DNA of 64,000 nt from Bradyrhizobium sp. URHD0069 (lineage in GTDB: Bacteria; Pseudomonadota; Alphaproteobacteria; Rhizobiales; Xanthobacteraceae), in NCBI RefSeq assembly GCF_000701345.1, contig NZ_JNIJ01000018.1:62001-126000 (forward strand), given 5' to 3'. This document shows positions 6,722 to 19,765 of the stretch, in pieces. The position numbers were made by a program, and so were the translations under genes. The notes under the pieces were generated by a model, which worked only from the letters and a program-made list of their open reading frames with translations, was not told the origin of the DNA and did no database searches. The number at the start of each line of letters is the position of its first letter. Positions within the stretch are counted from its first letter, which is position 1.

Positions 6722-9595
6722 TCACTCCGCCGCCTGTGCGTAGTCAGTAACCGGCGGACACGAGCAGACGAGATTGCGGTCGCCATAGACATTGTCGATG
6801 CGTCCGACCGGACACCAGTATTTGTCCGATCGCGAGGTGCCCGCGGGAAAGCAGCCCTCGGCTCGGCCATAGGGCCGCGACCAGGCGTCGTCGGCGATGT
6901 CGTGCACCGTGTGCGGCGCGTGGCGCAGCGGCGAGGCCTCGACCTTCCAGCGGCCGGACTCGATCTCGGCGATCTCGCGCCGGATCGCGATCATGGCTTC
7001 GCAGAAGCGATCAAGCTCGGCCTTCGATTCGGATTCGGTTGGCTCGATCATCAGCGTCCCCGGCACCGGGAAGCTCATGGTCGGCGCATGAAAACCATAG
7101 TCGATCAGCCGCTTGGCAATATCATCGACGGTGACGCCGCTTGATGTCTTCAACGGGCGCGGATCGACGATGCATTCATGGGCGACGCGGCCCTTGGCGT
7201 TGCGGTACAGCACCGGAAAATGCGGCTCGAGTCTGCTCGCGATGTAGTTGGCATTGAGAATTGCGATTTCGGTGGCGCGGGTCAGGCCTTCGCCGCCCAT
7301 CATCAAAATGTAGATGTAGGAAATCGTCAGGATCGACGCCGAGCCGTAAGGCGCTGCCGAAACCGGCCCGACCGCCGGCGGGCTTGCGCCGCCGCTCGCG
7401 GGATGCCCCGGCAGGAATGGCGCAAGGTGCGCCTTGACGCCGATCGGGCCCATGCCGGGGCCACCGCCGCCGTGCGGAATGCAGAACGTCTTGTGCAGGT
7501 TGAGATGGCTGACATCGGCGCCGTAATCGCCCGGCCGCGACAGCCCCACCTGCGCGTTCATGTTGGCGCCGTCGAGATAGACCTGTCCGCCATGGCCGTG
7601 CACGATCTCGCAGATCTCGCTTATGTGCTCCTCGAACACGCCGTGGGTGGAGGGATAGGTGATCATGATCGCGGCGAGATCGTTGGCGTGCCGCGCCGCC
7701 TTGGCACGCAGATCGTTGACGTCGACGTCGCCGCGCGCGTCGCAGGCGACCACCACGACCTCCATGCCGGCCATGCTGGCGGAGGCCGGATTGGTGCCGT
7801 GGGCGGAGGAAGGGATCAGGCACACCTTGCGATGCGGCTCATGGCGCGCGGCATGATAGCCGCGGATCGCCAACAAGCCTGCGTATTCGCCCTGCGCGCC
7901 GGAATTCGGCTGCAGTGAGATCGCGTCATAGCCGGTGATGTCGCACAGCCATTTCTCCAGGCGTGTGAACAGCGCGCGATAGCCTTCCGCCTGCGCGCGC
8001 GGCGCGAACGGATGCAACGAGCCGAATTCCGGCCAGGTCAGCGGGATCATCTCTGACGTCGCATTGAGCTTCATGGTGCAGGAGCCCAGCGGGATCATCG
8101 CGCGGTCGAGCGCGAGATCGCGATCTGAGAGCTTGCGCATGTAGCGCAACAACTCGGTCTCGGAGCGATGGGCGTGGAATACCGGATGGGTAAGAAACGG
8201 CGTGCCGCGCTTCAGTTCGGAGGGCAGGGCATCCCGCGCGCTCGCCTCGACCTCCGCGTAAACCAGATTGCCGCCGAACGCGCGCCACACCGCCTCGACC
8301 ACGGCAGGCGTCGTGGTCTCGTCCAGCGCGATGCCGAGCGTGCGCTCGCCGATCCGCAGGTTGATCTTCTCGGCCAAAGCGCGGGCGATGATTTCGTTCT
8401 GCTTTTTGCCGGCATCCACCGTCACCGTATCGAAGAACGCCTCAGACTGCGGCGCGAAGCCGAGCTTGCGCAATCCCGCCGCCAGCACGGCAGCGCGGCG
8501 ATGCACGGTGCGGGCGATATAGGTCAGTCCCTCCGGGCCATGATAGACCGCATACATCGAGGCGATCACCGCCAGCAGCACCTGCGCGGTGCAGATGTTC
8601 GAGGTCGCCTTTTCGCGGCGGATATGCTGCTCGCGGGTCTGCAGCGCCAGGCGATAGGCCGGTTGCCCGCGCGAATCGACCGACAGCCCGACAAGGCGCC
8701 CCGGCAGTGAGCGCTTCAGCGCATCGCGCACCGCCATATAGGCCGCATGCGGTCCGCCGTATCCCATCGGCACGCCGAAGCGTTGCGCCGATCCGATGGC
8801 GATGTCGGCGCCGAGTTCGCCGGGTGAGGCCAGAAGCGTCAGCGCCAGCAGATCGGCGGCCAGAATCGCCAGCGCACCTTTGGCGCGCAGCCTCGCGATC
8901 GCCGGCCGCAGGTCGCGCACCGCGCCCGAACTGGCCGGATATTGCAGCAATCCGCCGAACACCTCGGCCTTCTCGAGATCGACAAGCGGATCGCCGACGA
9001 TCAAATTCCAGCCCAACGGTTCGGCGCGGGTGCGCAACACCGCAAGCGTCTGCGGATGCACCTCGTGGTCGACAAAGAACGATTTGGCTCTCGCCTGGGC
9101 GGCGCGCTCCGCCAGCGCCATCGCCTCCGCCGCCGCGGTGGCTTCATCCAGCAGCGAGGCGTTGGCGACATCGAGGCCGGTCAAATCGCAGATCATGGTC
9201 TGGAAGTTGAACAGCGCTTCGAGGCGGCCCTGGCTGATCTCCGGCTGATACGGCGTATAGGCCGTGTACCAGGCTGGATTTTCGAGGATGTTGCGCTGGA
9301 TCACCGCCGGCAAAATCGTTCCCGAATAGCCTTGTCCGATCAGCGAGGTGAAGACTGCGTTCTGTGACGCCAGCTCGCGCATATGCGCCAGCGCCTCGGT
9401 CTCGCTCAAGGGCGTGCCGAGATCGAGCGGCGCTTTTTGCCGGATCGACGACGGCAGGGTTTCCGCCATCAGCGCGCCCAGGCTGTTTGCGCCGACGGTT
9501 TCCAGCATCGCCGCGATATCGCGGGGCGAGGGTCCGACGTGGCGGCGCACGAAGCTGGTCGCGGCCTCGTTGGTGAGTTTGCGGTGCGTGGTCAT
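6722..9595 (-). CDS. gcvP: Glycine dehydrogenase (decarboxylating), P-protein of the glycine cleavage system
   Basis: PLP enzyme that decarboxylates glycine and passes the aminomethyl group to lipoylated GcvH. The 957 residues match the fused alpha2-type P-protein (about 950-960). The PLP lysine is in [16 protein letters not shown], with Lys702 by my count, and the preceding THGVFEEHI and [12 protein letters not shown] segments are characteristic. The N-terminal half carries the catalytically inactive paralogous domain ([17 protein letters not shown]). It is the last gene of gcvT-gcvH-gcvP, separated from gcvH by 151 bases holding a palindromic repeat. Expression is expected to depend on the glycine riboswitch before gcvT, although the repeat-bearing gap could weaken read-through. 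Confidence 0.97.
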   Translation of the reverse strand: MTTHRKLTNEAATSFVRRHVGPSPRDIAAMLETVGANSLGALMAETLPSSIRQKAPLDLGTPLSETEALAHMRELASQNAVFTSLIGQGYSGTILPAVIQRNILENPAWYTAYTPYQPEISQGRLEALFNFQTMICDLTGLDVANASLLDEATAAAEAMALAERAAQARAKSFFVDHEVHPQTLAVLRTRAEPLGWNLIVGDPLVDLEKAEVFGGLLQYPASSGAVRDLRPAIARLRAKGALAILAADLLALTLLASPGELGADIAIGSAQRFGVPMGYGGPHAAYMAVRDALKRSLPGRLVGLSVDSRGQPAYRLALQTREQHIRREKATSNICTAQVLLAVIASMYAVYHGPEGLTYIARTVHRRAAVLAAGLRKLGFAPQSEAFFDTVTVDAGKKQNEIIARALAEKINLRIGERTLGIALDETTTPAVVEAVWRAFGGNLVYAEVEASARDALPSELKRGTPFLTHPVFHAHRSETELLRYMRKLSDRDLALDRAMIPLGSCTMKLNATSEMIPLTWPEFGSLHPFAPRAQAEGYRALFTRLEKWLCDITGYDAISLQPNSGAQGEYAGLLAIRGYHAARHEPHRKVCLIPSSAHGTNPASASMAGMEVVVVACDARGDVDVNDLRAKAARHANDLAAIMITYPSTHGVFEEHISEICEIVHGHGGQVYLDGANMNAQVGLSRPGDYGADVSHLNLHKTFCIPHGGGGPGMGPIGVKAHLAPFLPGHPASGGASPPAVGPVSAAPYGSASILTISYIYILMMGGEGLTRATEIAILNANYIASRLEPHFPVLYRNAKGRVAHECIVDPRPLKTSSGVTVDDIAKRLIDYGFHAPTMSFPVPGTLMIEPTESESKAELDRFCEAMIAIRREIAEIESGRWKVEASPLRHAPHTVHDIADDAWSRPYGRAEGCFPAGTSRSDKYWCPVGRIDNVYGDRNLVCSCPPVTDYAQAAE

Positions 9596-9613
9596 GGGTT
9601 TGTCCTCGCTCTC

Positions 9614-9716
9614 TCGTCATGCCCCGCGAACGCGGGGCATCCAATATTCACTGACAGCAGCAATTGAACGGAAGCGTCACGGCGTAGTGGATCGTCCGCT
9701 TTCGCGGACGATGACG
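9614..9716. repeat. Intergenic palindromic repeat (GTCATGCCCCGCGAA type) between gcvP and gcvH
   Basis: A GTCATGCCCCGCGAACGCGG hairpin and an opposed GATCGTCCGCTTTCGCGGAC hairpin ending GATGACGG form a bipartite unit of the kind abundant in Bradyrhizobium. It sits inside the gcvTHP transcript. Confidence 0.7.
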
Positions 9717-9746
9717 GGGTTATTGCTATCGAGACTTGCTTCGTCT

Positions 9747-10112
9747 TCACGCCGTATGCGCCTTGTAACCGGCCTCACCCATCAAACCGTCGAGTTCGCT
9801 CTTGTCCGATATCTTGATCTTGAAAAACCACGCCTTGCCGGCGGCGTCGGCATTGATTAGCGCCGGGTCGGCTGATAGCGCGTCGTTGACTTCCAGCACT
9901 TCGCCCGAAATCGGCGCGTAGACGTCGGACGCCGCCTTGACGGATTCGACCACGGCGGCGACTTCCGACTTCTTCAGGCTGCGGCCGACCTTCGGCAGTT
10001 CGACAAACACCACGTCGCCGAGCTGCGACTGCGCATAATCTGTGACGCCGATAGTAGCGACATCGCCCTCGATGCGGAGCCATTCGTGGTCGGGGGTGAA
10101 CAGCGTGGTCAT
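9747..10112 (-). CDS. gcvH: Glycine cleavage system H protein
   Basis: Lipoyl-carrier protein of 121 residues that shuttles the aminomethyl intermediate from GcvP to GcvT and the reduced lipoate to dihydrolipoamide dehydrogenase. The lipoylation motif VESVKAASD places the modified Lys at residue 59. The opening [23 protein letters not shown] is diagnostic. ATG 10112 begins the conserved N-terminus; the open frame further upstream overlaps gcvT in another frame and is not coding. It starts 10 bases after the gcvT stop, so the two are translated from one transcript. Confidence 0.97.
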   Translation of the reverse strand: MTTLFTPDHEWLRIEGDVATIGVTDYAQSQLGDVVFVELPKVGRSLKKSEVAAVVESVKAASDVYAPISGEVLEVNDALSADPALINADAAGKAWFFKIKISDKSELDGLMGEAGYKAHTA

Positions 10113-10122
10113 GGCTAATCCT

Positions 10123-11271
10123 TCAGCGTTTGTAGGGTTTGGGAACGAAAGGCATGGGCGAAACGCGCAGCGGCAGGCGCTGTCCGCGCAATTCGGTAAA
10201 CACCAGGCCGCCGGAGGCGGCGTGCGAAGCCGGCAGATAACCCATCGCGACCGGCGCATTGATGCTGGGGCCGAATCCGCCCGAGGTCACCGCGCCGATC
10301 TGTTCGGAAGAAGCCGCATCGGCAAACAGCGGCGCGCCTTCGCGCACCGGGGCGCGGCCTTCCGGTTTCAGGCCGACGCGGCGGCGCGGTGCGCCGTTCT
10401 CGAGCTGGAGCAGTATCCTGTCCGCGCCGGGGAAGCCGCCCGCGCGCGCGCCGCCATGGCGGCGGCTCTTCTGGATCGACCATTCCAGCGCGCCCTCGAT
10501 CGGGGTCGTGGTGGCGTCGATGTCGTGGCCATGCAGGCAAAGCCCGGCCTCGAGCCGCAGGCTGTCGCGCGCGCCTAACCCGATCGGCAGCACGTCGCCG
10601 CTCCCCAGCAGCGCCTTTGCGAGTGCCTCGGCATGTTCGGCCGGAACCGAAATCTCAAAGCCGTCCTCGCCGGTGTAGCCGGAGCGCGAGACGAAGCAAT
10701 CGATGCCATCGACGCGTCGGGGGCCGGCATCCATGAATCGCATCGCGGGCGCGTCCGCGCAAAATTTTGCCAGCACCGATTCGGCTTTCGGCCCCTGCAG
10801 CGCGATCAGCGCGCGATCGGCCAGCGGCTCGATCATGCAAGCGTCCGACAGATTGGCGCGCAGATGCGCCTCGTCCTCGGTCTTGCAGGCGGCGTTGACC
10901 ACCAGGTACAGGTGGCTGCCGAAATTGGCCACCATCAGGTCATCGAGAATGCCCCCCGCGCCATTGGTGAACTGCGCGTAGCGCTGCCGGCCGGCCGGGA
11001 CGCCAAGGATATCCTGCGGCACCAGCCGTTCCAGGGCCAGGGCCGCGTCCTCGACCTTGCCGGATTTCGCACGGAGCGCGATCTGGCCCATATGCGAAAC
11101 GTCGAACAAGCCGGCGGCCTCGCGGGTATGGAGGTGTTCCCTGAGCACGCCGGCGGCGTATTGCACCGGCAGGTCATAGCCGGCAAACGGCACCATCTTG
11201 CCGCCGCTGGCCATGTGCAAGGCGTGCAGAGGGGTGTGTTTCAGCGATGTTTCGGGTTCGTACGCAAGCAT
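10123..11271 (-). CDS. gcvT: Aminomethyltransferase, T-protein of the glycine cleavage system
   Basis: Tetrahydrofolate-dependent enzyme that releases ammonia and forms 5,10-methylene-THF from aminomethyl-GcvH. The 382 residues include the N-terminal [36 protein letters not shown], the folate-pocket segment [13 protein letters not shown] and the C-terminal barrel domain. ATG 11271 is chosen because the conserved protein begins just after it; the frame extends upstream to 11328, into the riboswitch-side leader. It is the first gene of gcvTHP and lies 60 bases downstream of the tandem glycine riboswitch. Confidence 0.97.
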   Translation of the reverse strand: MLAYEPETSLKHTPLHALHMASGGKMVPFAGYDLPVQYAAGVLREHLHTREAAGLFDVSHMGQIALRAKSGKVEDAALALERLVPQDILGVPAGRQRYAQFTNGAGGILDDLMVANFGSHLYLVVNAACKTEDEAHLRANLSDACMIEPLADRALIALQGPKAESVLAKFCADAPAMRFMDAGPRRVDGIDCFVSRSGYTGEDGFEISVPAEHAEALAKALLGSGDVLPIGLGARDSLRLEAGLCLHGHDIDATTTPIEGALEWSIQKSRRHGGARAGGFPGADRILLQLENGAPRRRVGLKPEGRAPVREGAPLFADAASSEQIGAVTSGGFGPSINAPVAMGYLPASHAASGGLVFTELRGQRLPLRVSPMPFVPKPYKR

Positions 11272-11330
11272 TACAGGGCCCTCGCGGTTCCCGAGGATGA
11301 TTCCTCGAAAAACCTGTCGAAGCCCCATCT

Positions 11331-11497
11331 GTCGCTTTGCCTGAGAGTATTATCCCGTCGGCGGACACGTCCGGGCACTAAGCCCTTCGGCGTCTCTTTC
11401 CAGATGCTAGCAAGTCACGCGGTCCGTTTGCCTGAGAGTTTCCGGGGCGGTTGCTCCTTCGGCGCCGGCGCCTTTGCCGATCTCTCCCGACGTGACT
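11331..11497 (-). promoter_or_regulatory. Tandem glycine riboswitch before gcvT
   Basis: Read on the minus strand, aptamer I (11497-11423) has GGGAGAG, CGCCGAAGGAGCAA and CTCAGGCAAA. Aptamer II (11403-11331) has GGAAAGAG, CGCCGAAGGG and CTCAGGCAAA. These are the two conserved cores of glycine aptamers, in tandem with a linker of about 19 bases. Glycine binding normally switches the gcv operon on. About 60 bases separate aptamer II from the gcvT start, room for an expression platform. Confidence 0.93.
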
Positions 11498-11649
11498 ATC
11501 TCCTAGATGGGAGAAGAACATGGCTGTGCCAAGGCTGTCAACGCAGCTGCGGCGAGGTATCAACGGGTCTCCGTGCTGGTGCAGCAAGCCCCTGATCCGC
11601 TGCACACTTTCTGGACACCGCCATCCCCCTTGTCTAAAAGCGGTGCGCC

Positions 11650-11722
11650 AGAGCGCGGTCAGCAAAGCATGTCCTCGGACTTGATCCGGGGTTCAATCCG
11701 GTTTTGCGCCCGACCGCGCTCT
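11650..11722. repeat. Intergenic inverted repeat upstream of alaS
   Basis: AGAGCGCGGTC (11650-11660) and GACCGCGCTCT (11712-11722) form a perfect 11-bp stem around 51 bases containing GTCCTCGGACTTGATCCGGG. This is a recurrent Bradyrhizobium-type intergenic element. No gene is seen between the riboswitch and alaS. Confidence 0.6.
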
Positions 11723-11839
11723 AAATTGTTGAAATGGGCGCGTGATCCTTATCGCCAAGCGTTTCACACTTTGGCGGAGCATGTGCTGAAATGCCCCGTT
11801 TACGGGCTGATCCCGGACGGGTTTTGCGATTGGACTGAC

Positions 11840-14524
<2,685 letters not shown>

Positions 14525-14551
14525 CGCTGGCCTGTCGACGACGCGAAGCTT

Positions 14552-15523
14552 CTAGCGGTCCTGTAGCAACGGCGCGATGCGGTCGATGCGGTTGGTCCAG
14601 ATGCCGCCGGCAAAACCAGCCGGCAACAGCCTGAGATCGTCAGGCCGATCGATACCGCTGGAAAAATCCTCGCCGTCGTAGCGTCCAACGACGAAGACCT
14701 CGGAATGATGCTCGTTCATGCGGTTCAGCAAGCGGTTCGGCCATCCCCACAACCAGGGGGCATAATTGACCGGCACCAGTATGACGCTGCGTTCGCAATC
14801 GGAGGGCACATAGCCGGACCATCCGAGCAGGAAATAGCGCATTAGGCAGCGTTTCAGCGTGGTACCGGACATCGTCGCGACGTCGAGCGACTGCCGAACG
14901 GCGGTCACCGGCAGTGCGCCGCCATAAATCATCAGCCGCTGCAACTGGCTTTCGGGCAACGACTTCAGGCGGCCGGCCAGTTGCCGGCCTTCTTCGGGGT
15001 CGTTGCTCTTGATATGGATGAGAAAGCGCTTGTCTGGAAACGTGGCGAGCACCTCATCCAGGGAAGGCAGCAAGCCTGTGCCGGTGCCACGCAGCGGAAA
15101 AGTCTTGCCGCCGTCGGACGTATAGCCATAGCCGACGTCGAGCTTCTTCAGCTCGGCAAGGCTGTGTTCGCGCGTGACACCGTGGCCATCGGTGCGGCAG
15201 TCGAGCGTCCAGTCGTGGAACACCGCGAACTGGCCGTCGGAGGTCGGATGGACGTCGAGTTCGACGATGTCGGCTCCGGCGGCGAATGCCGCGCGCATCG
15301 AGGGCAGGGTGTTCTCGACGAAGGAATGCTCGGGCGGAAAAATACGAGCGGCCGTGCATGTCGTCGCGGTCAGGCTCGAAGCAGGATAGGTCTGGGCCAG
15401 ACCGCGATGGGCGAGCCGTGTCAGCCCGGCGCGCTGCGAACTCCAGAGCGAGGTGTTGTTGAGCCAGATCGCACCGGCGACGACAATGATAAAAGGCAGT
15501 CCAAACCGAACAATCCGCCGCAT
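14552..15523 (-). CDS. Glycerophosphodiester phosphodiesterase family protein, membrane-anchored or exported
   Basis: A 323-residue GDPD-type TIM barrel. The active-site signature is visible as LAHRGLAQ, then ENTLPSMRAAFAAGADIVELDVHPTSDG, then FHDWTLDCRTDGHG. An N-terminal hydrophobic segment (VRFGLPFIIVVAGAIWL) probably anchors it in the inner membrane or acts as a signal. ATG 15523 is preceded by GGGGAG. Family members hydrolyse glycerophosphodiesters to glycerol-3-phosphate and alcohol, but this subfamily is divergent and its substrate is uncertain. It is unrelated in function to the adjacent alaS. Confidence 0.85.
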   Translation of the reverse strand: MRRIVRFGLPFIIVVAGAIWLNNTSLWSSQRAGLTRLAHRGLAQTYPASSLTATTCTAARIFPPEHSFVENTLPSMRAAFAAGADIVELDVHPTSDGQFAVFHDWTLDCRTDGHGVTREHSLAELKKLDVGYGYTSDGGKTFPLRGTGTGLLPSLDEVLATFPDKRFLIHIKSNDPEEGRQLAGRLKSLPESQLQRLMIYGGALPVTAVRQSLDVATMSGTTLKRCLMRYFLLGWSGYVPSDCERSVILVPVNYAPWLWGWPNRLLNRMNEHHSEVFVVGRYDGEDFSSGIDRPDDLRLLPAGFAGGIWTNRIDRIAPLLQDR

Positions 15524-15787
15524 TCGCGCTCCCCGGGATTCGCGCGGCGGAGCACGCACATCGTTTGGGGCGAAAGCGCGGCGCGTCGAACCAACGGCCG
15601 CGTTATCCCGGCTTCCCGCACACGATTGCGAGCTTGTTGCCGTGGGATCACGCAAATAGGCGGCGTACCAGTTCGGGCCGTAGGCCGGACGCGGCCCGGG
15701 CGCGCCTTCGTCGCTGCTGCCGGCCTCGATCGCGGCGGTCAGATTTGACCAGCGCGGCTGAATTTCGATTAGATCGGCGTCGCGCGC

Positions 15788-16297
15788 TCAACCCTTGCGC
15801 AGGAACACATAATCCGCGAAGTAGGGGACGCTGCGATAGGCACCCGCCTTCTCGCACGGCCCCTCGAGCATTCCGCCCCGGGTGTTGATCCGCTGCACGG
15901 TCGTGACCCCGCTGAGAATGCCACTGCCGCGCCGGGAAGTGACGTCAAGCTTCAGCCAGGGAATATCGTTTGCTGTCGCGCCCGGGACGCTCGCGGCGGC
16001 CTTCCCGATCACGGCGCTGCCGTCGCTGTGTTCCCAGCTCGGTCCGGCATAGTGACGGCCGACGGTTTTGCCGTCGGCCAGAAGTGTGGCGATCGGTTCG
16101 CGGAATACCCAGGTCAGCTTGCCGTCGGTGCCGGCTTTGCAGTCGTACACCTGCGCACCTTCGGCATGCACGGAAAGCACGATGGTCTCTCCCGGCGCCG
16201 CGATGGCGTCGGGAAGAACGGTCTCGGCGGCGGCAGCGCTCGCCAGCGAGCCCAATAAAATCAACGATGCGAGCGTGATTCTTTCAAAGAGCGGCAT
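15788..16297 (-). CDS. DUF3455 family exported protein
   Basis: A 169-residue protein with a signal peptide (ITLASLILLGSLASAAAA, cleavage after about residue 22). The mature domain has the DUF3455 hallmarks GAQVYDCKA, WVFREPIATLL, GRHYAGPSWEHSDGSAVIGK and the C-terminal VTTVQRINTRGG. Family function is unknown; members are often near redox or stress genes. ATG 16297 begins the signal peptide; the frame continues upstream through a palindromic repeat, which is not coding. It lies downstream of icd on the same strand, with a repeat between. Confidence 0.85.
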   Translation of the reverse strand: MPLFERITLASLILLGSLASAAAAETVLPDAIAAPGETIVLSVHAEGAQVYDCKAGTDGKLTWVFREPIATLLADGKTVGRHYAGPSWEHSDGSAVIGKAAASVPGATANDIPWLKLDVTSRRGSGILSGVTTVQRINTRGGMLEGPCEKAGAYRSVPYFADYVFLRKG

Positions 16298-16318
16298 GGT
16301 CGCACCTCTGAAATTGCC

Positions 16319-16406
16319 GTCATTGCGAGGAGCGTAGCGACGAAGCAATCCAGTAACTGGTCGTATTGTCCGGGCTCTGGATTGCTTCGCTTTCGCTCGC
16401 AATGAC
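16319..16406. repeat. Palindromic repeat (GTCATTGCGAGGAGCG type)
   Basis: CGTCATTGCGAGGAGCGTAG...GAAGCAATCCAG and the opposed CTGGATTGCTTCGCTTTCGC...GCAATGACG form a long imperfect stem. Near-identical units occur at 32490-32575 and 60980-61079, so this is a dispersed family. Confidence 0.8.
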
Positions 16407-16438
16407 GTTGATGGGTCTGCGTAACGGCGAGGGCGTAG

Positions 16439-17650
16439 TTACGCCGTCGCCTTGGTCAAGTTGTCCGCAACCTTGTCGAGGAAACCGGTGGTCGAGAGCC
16501 AGCGCTGGTCGGCGCCCACCAACAAAGCGAGGTCCTTGGTCATAAAGCCGGCTTCGACGGTGTCGACGCAGACCTTCTCCAGGGTCAGCGCAAATTTCGC
16601 CAGCGCCTCGTTGTTGTCGAGCTTGGCGCGATGCGACAGGCCGCGGGTCCAGGCAAAGATCGAGGCGATCGAATTGGTCGAAGTCTCCTTGCCCTTCTGG
16701 TGCTCGCGGTAATGCCGCGTCACCGTGCCGTGGGCGGCTTCGGCTTCGACCGTCTTGCCGTCCGGGGTCATCAGCACCGAGGTCATCAGGCCGAGCGAGC
16801 CGTAGCCCTGCGCGATGGTGTCGGACTGCACGTCGCCGTCGTAGTTTTTGCAGGCCCAGACGTAGCCGCCCGACCACTTCATCGCGGCGGCGACCATGTC
16901 GTCGATCAGGCGATGTTCGTAGGTAATCTTCTTCTCGTCGAATTTCGACTTGAACTCCTGATCGAAAATGTCCTGAAAGATGTCCTTGAACCGTCCGTCA
17001 TAGGTCTTGAGGATGGTGTTCTTGGTCGAGAGATAGACCGAATAGCCCTTCGACAGTCCCTGGTTGAACGAGGCGCGGGCGAAATCGGCGATGGAATCGT
17101 CGAGATTGTACATCGCCAGCGCCACGCCGGCGCTCGGGGACTTGTAGACCTCCCGCTCGATCACCTTGCCGTCGTCGCCGACGAACTTCATCGTCAGCGT
17201 GCCCTTGCCCGGAAATTTGAAGTCGGTGGCGCGGTACTGATCGCCGAACGCATGACGGCCGATGATGATCGGCTTGGTCCAGCCAGGCACCAGCCGCGGC
17301 ACGTTCTTGCAGATGATGGGTTCGCGGAAGACCACGCCGCCGAGGATATTGCGGATGGTGCCGTTCGGCGATTTCCACATTTCCTTCAGCCCGAATTCCT
17401 TCACCCGGGCTTCGTCGGGGGTGATGGTGGCGCATTTGACGCCGACGCCGACCTTCTTGATGGCGTTGGCGGCGTCGACAGTGACCTGATCGTTGGTCTT
17501 GTCGCGGTATTCCATCCCGAGGTCGAAATACATCAGGTTGATATCGAGGAAGGGGTTGATCAGCTTGTCCTTGATGTATTGCCAGATGATCCGGGTCATC
17601 TCGTCGCCATCGAGTTCGACGACGGGGTTGGTCACCTTGATTTTTGCCAT
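16439..17650 (-). CDS. icd: NADP-dependent isocitrate dehydrogenase
   Basis: Oxidative decarboxylation of isocitrate to 2-oxoglutarate in the TCA cycle. The 403-residue length and the opening [26 protein letters not shown] are those of the dimeric, eukaryote-like NADP enzyme used by Rhizobiales, not the E. coli type. The substrate-site segment [19 protein letters not shown] and the NADP-site region [30 protein letters not shown] are present. It is transcribed alone as far as visible, with about 130 bases to the next leftward gene. Confidence 0.97.
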   Translation of the reverse strand: MAKIKVTNPVVELDGDEMTRIIWQYIKDKLINPFLDINLMYFDLGMEYRDKTNDQVTVDAANAIKKVGVGVKCATITPDEARVKEFGLKEMWKSPNGTIRNILGGVVFREPIICKNVPRLVPGWTKPIIIGRHAFGDQYRATDFKFPGKGTLTMKFVGDDGKVIEREVYKSPSAGVALAMYNLDDSIADFARASFNQGLSKGYSVYLSTKNTILKTYDGRFKDIFQDIFDQEFKSKFDEKKITYEHRLIDDMVAAAMKWSGGYVWACKNYDGDVQSDTIAQGYGSLGLMTSVLMTPDGKTVEAEAAHGTVTRHYREHQKGKETSTNSIASIFAWTRGLSHRAKLDNNEALAKFALTLEKVCVDTVEAGFMTKDLALLVGADQRWLSTTGFLDKVADNLTKATA

Positions 17651-17777
17651 GACAGGTCGGGCCTTTTTTTGGAAATCGCACGTTTCGGGCGGGGTGGTGA
17701 GATTGCATCCGCGCTATAGCACTGCAAACGCGCTGACGAAAGCCAAGGCGGCAGGCACTTTCAGCCCATCTTTTGGT

Positions 17778-19505
17778 TCAGAACGCCGCCTGCGTGGCGG
17801 TGCCGGCCACCACGTACCAGGTCACCAAGATCCCGCAGATCAGCGCCCCCGGCAGGCTGGAGCCGGTGCGCCGCCAGGTGAAGGTGGCGATGACGGCGCA
17901 TATCCCAAGCAGCGGCACGAACTGGATGGCGATGATGGTGGAAAGCGGCACGAAGCCGGGATCGGGCAACGGATTGAACAGCGTTCCGGTGAGCCAAAGC
18001 GTGCCGTATTGCAGGGCCAACAGCACGATGAAGCCGAGCGTCAGCGCAAAGAAGTTGGTGAGATAAAGCGCGGCGCGGCCTGTGCCCATGATAGAAAAAT
18101 TCCGGTGCAGCATATCCAGCGTGATCACGAAGAACGCCGTGAGCGGGACGAGATAGATCAGGAAGATCAGGAATTGTTTTGCGCTCATCAGCTTCAGCGC
18201 GACGATCCAGAACCGGAAATCGATCTTGAACAGACGATCCGCCAGCCATAGCGCGGCATAGCCGACGATTATGGTCGCGACGGCGATCAGGATCGACGGC
18301 CCGATAAGGCCCGTCCGGCTGGCGCGTTTGGGCGCGAACGGTATCAGCGCCAGCGCAATCAGCGCGTTGATGGCGGCCCACACCAGGATCTGATTGGTGA
18401 CGCCCTGGGGCAGAAATGCGGACGGTTTTACAAAAGTGCCGGCCAATGCGAACGCCGGATAATATGTCAGCGCGGGAATGAAGGCGGTGAGCACAAAGGC
18501 CGCGGTCCAGCGGCGGCCGTCGGCCGCGATGTGCGCCGGCTTCGTGCCGTCGGCAATATCCCGCAGCCTCAGACGCGAAAACAAGCGCGCATCGAGCAGG
18601 GCATCGAATGCGCCAACCAGCAGCGCGACGAAGCCGATCAGCGCGATCAGCGTGCCGATCTCCTTCCAGAACCAGATTTGATCATTGGACGGGCGCGGCG
18701 TGCCGCCCTGCAACGTCCTGGCGAACCAGTCGAGGCTGTAGCCGATCGCCTGATGCGAAATATGCTCGGCTGGATGGGTGATTGCGGGGGTGTAGAGCAC
18801 CCTCGCGGTGCCTTGCGCGATGTCGCCATAGACCTTGCCGGGTTCGACCGGCCCCTGGCTGCCGAACAGGGTCCACAGTTTCGGGCTCTGGGTGACGTCG
18901 CGCGCCCGCTCGACCCCCCACATCAGATTGGAGAATTCCTCGTATTGCGCGAATACCAGGGCGACATTGCGTGGCCAGCTGGGGGTGCCGTCGGCCGCAA
19001 ACGGCTGGCCCGTGGAAGAGCCCTCCAGCACCATCGACTTGTAGTCATCAGGCGCCCCGTTCGCGGCGCCGAGAACGGCCCACCCGCCCATCGAGTGGCC
19101 CTCGAGCCCGATATTGTTTTTGTCGACGAAGGGGAGGCTGCGGAGAGTCGCCAGTCCGGAAGCGCCGCCGAAGTCGTTCGCGAAGGCCGGCGGATCGCTG
19201 TAGCCGTGGCCGGTCTGGTCGATGGCGACGACCACATAACCGCGGCGGGCGAACTCGATCGCAAAACCACTCTGAGTTTCCCGCGAATTGATATAGCCGT
19301 GAACCACGAGAATGCCGGGCGCGGGTGTGTCGGGCGTCGCATTCGGCGGGATGTAGACTAGGGCACTCATGGTGTTGCCCGTGGAGCCGGCAAAACGCCA
19401 ATCCTCAATGCGGATGCCGCCGGCGGTTTGCGTCCGATGGGCGATCCATCCGCCGACCAGGATGAGAATCAGTCCCGCAATCGCCAACGACCATCTGCGG
19501 CGCAT
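17778..19505 (-). CDS. Membrane-bound alpha/beta hydrolase, substrate unknown
   Basis: A 575-residue protein. An N-terminal membrane segment (WSLAIAGLILILVGGWIA) is followed by an alpha/beta-hydrolase domain at about residues 30-270, with the nucleophile elbow GLEGHSMGGWAVLG and VVAIDQTGHGYSD, and an AEHISHQAIG segment that may hold the catalytic His. The C-terminal half has seven or more predicted transmembrane helices (from about residue 285). The combination of a periplasmic or cytoplasmic esterase-like domain with a polytopic membrane domain is known in several proteobacterial hypothetical proteins. No substrate can be named from context. Confidence 0.8.
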   Translation of the reverse strand: MRRRWSLAIAGLILILVGGWIAHRTQTAGGIRIEDWRFAGSTGNTMSALVYIPPNATPDTPAPGILVVHGYINSRETQSGFAIEFARRGYVVVAIDQTGHGYSDPPAFANDFGGASGLATLRSLPFVDKNNIGLEGHSMGGWAVLGAANGAPDDYKSMVLEGSSTGQPFAADGTPSWPRNVALVFAQYEEFSNLMWGVERARDVTQSPKLWTLFGSQGPVEPGKVYGDIAQGTARVLYTPAITHPAEHISHQAIGYSLDWFARTLQGGTPRPSNDQIWFWKEIGTLIALIGFVALLVGAFDALLDARLFSRLRLRDIADGTKPAHIAADGRRWTAAFVLTAFIPALTYYPAFALAGTFVKPSAFLPQGVTNQILVWAAINALIALALIPFAPKRASRTGLIGPSILIAVATIIVGYAALWLADRLFKIDFRFWIVALKLMSAKQFLIFLIYLVPLTAFFVITLDMLHRNFSIMGTGRAALYLTNFFALTLGFIVLLALQYGTLWLTGTLFNPLPDPGFVPLSTIIAIQFVPLLGICAVIATFTWRRTGSSLPGALICGILVTWYVVAGTATQAAF

Positions 19506-19765
19506 GGAAGCTTCCCCTTGTCCTCTTCGCCGTTGAACCGGCTTTCAGGTTCCTTTATCCGGGAGGCGAACGCGGGCAAAGTTGCGGATCGTCAAGTTTG
19601 GGTTGAAGCTTTGCTCGAAAGTTCGAAAATGTTGCTAACCCAATTAATTTGCTTGAGAAATTGTGCCGGACGGGCCATCGAAAAGATTCGCCGGTGAAGT
19701 GTTGAATCAGTTTCTTCGGAACTTGATTCAAGATCTTCAGACGCTGAATCAGAAAGTGAAGTGAG

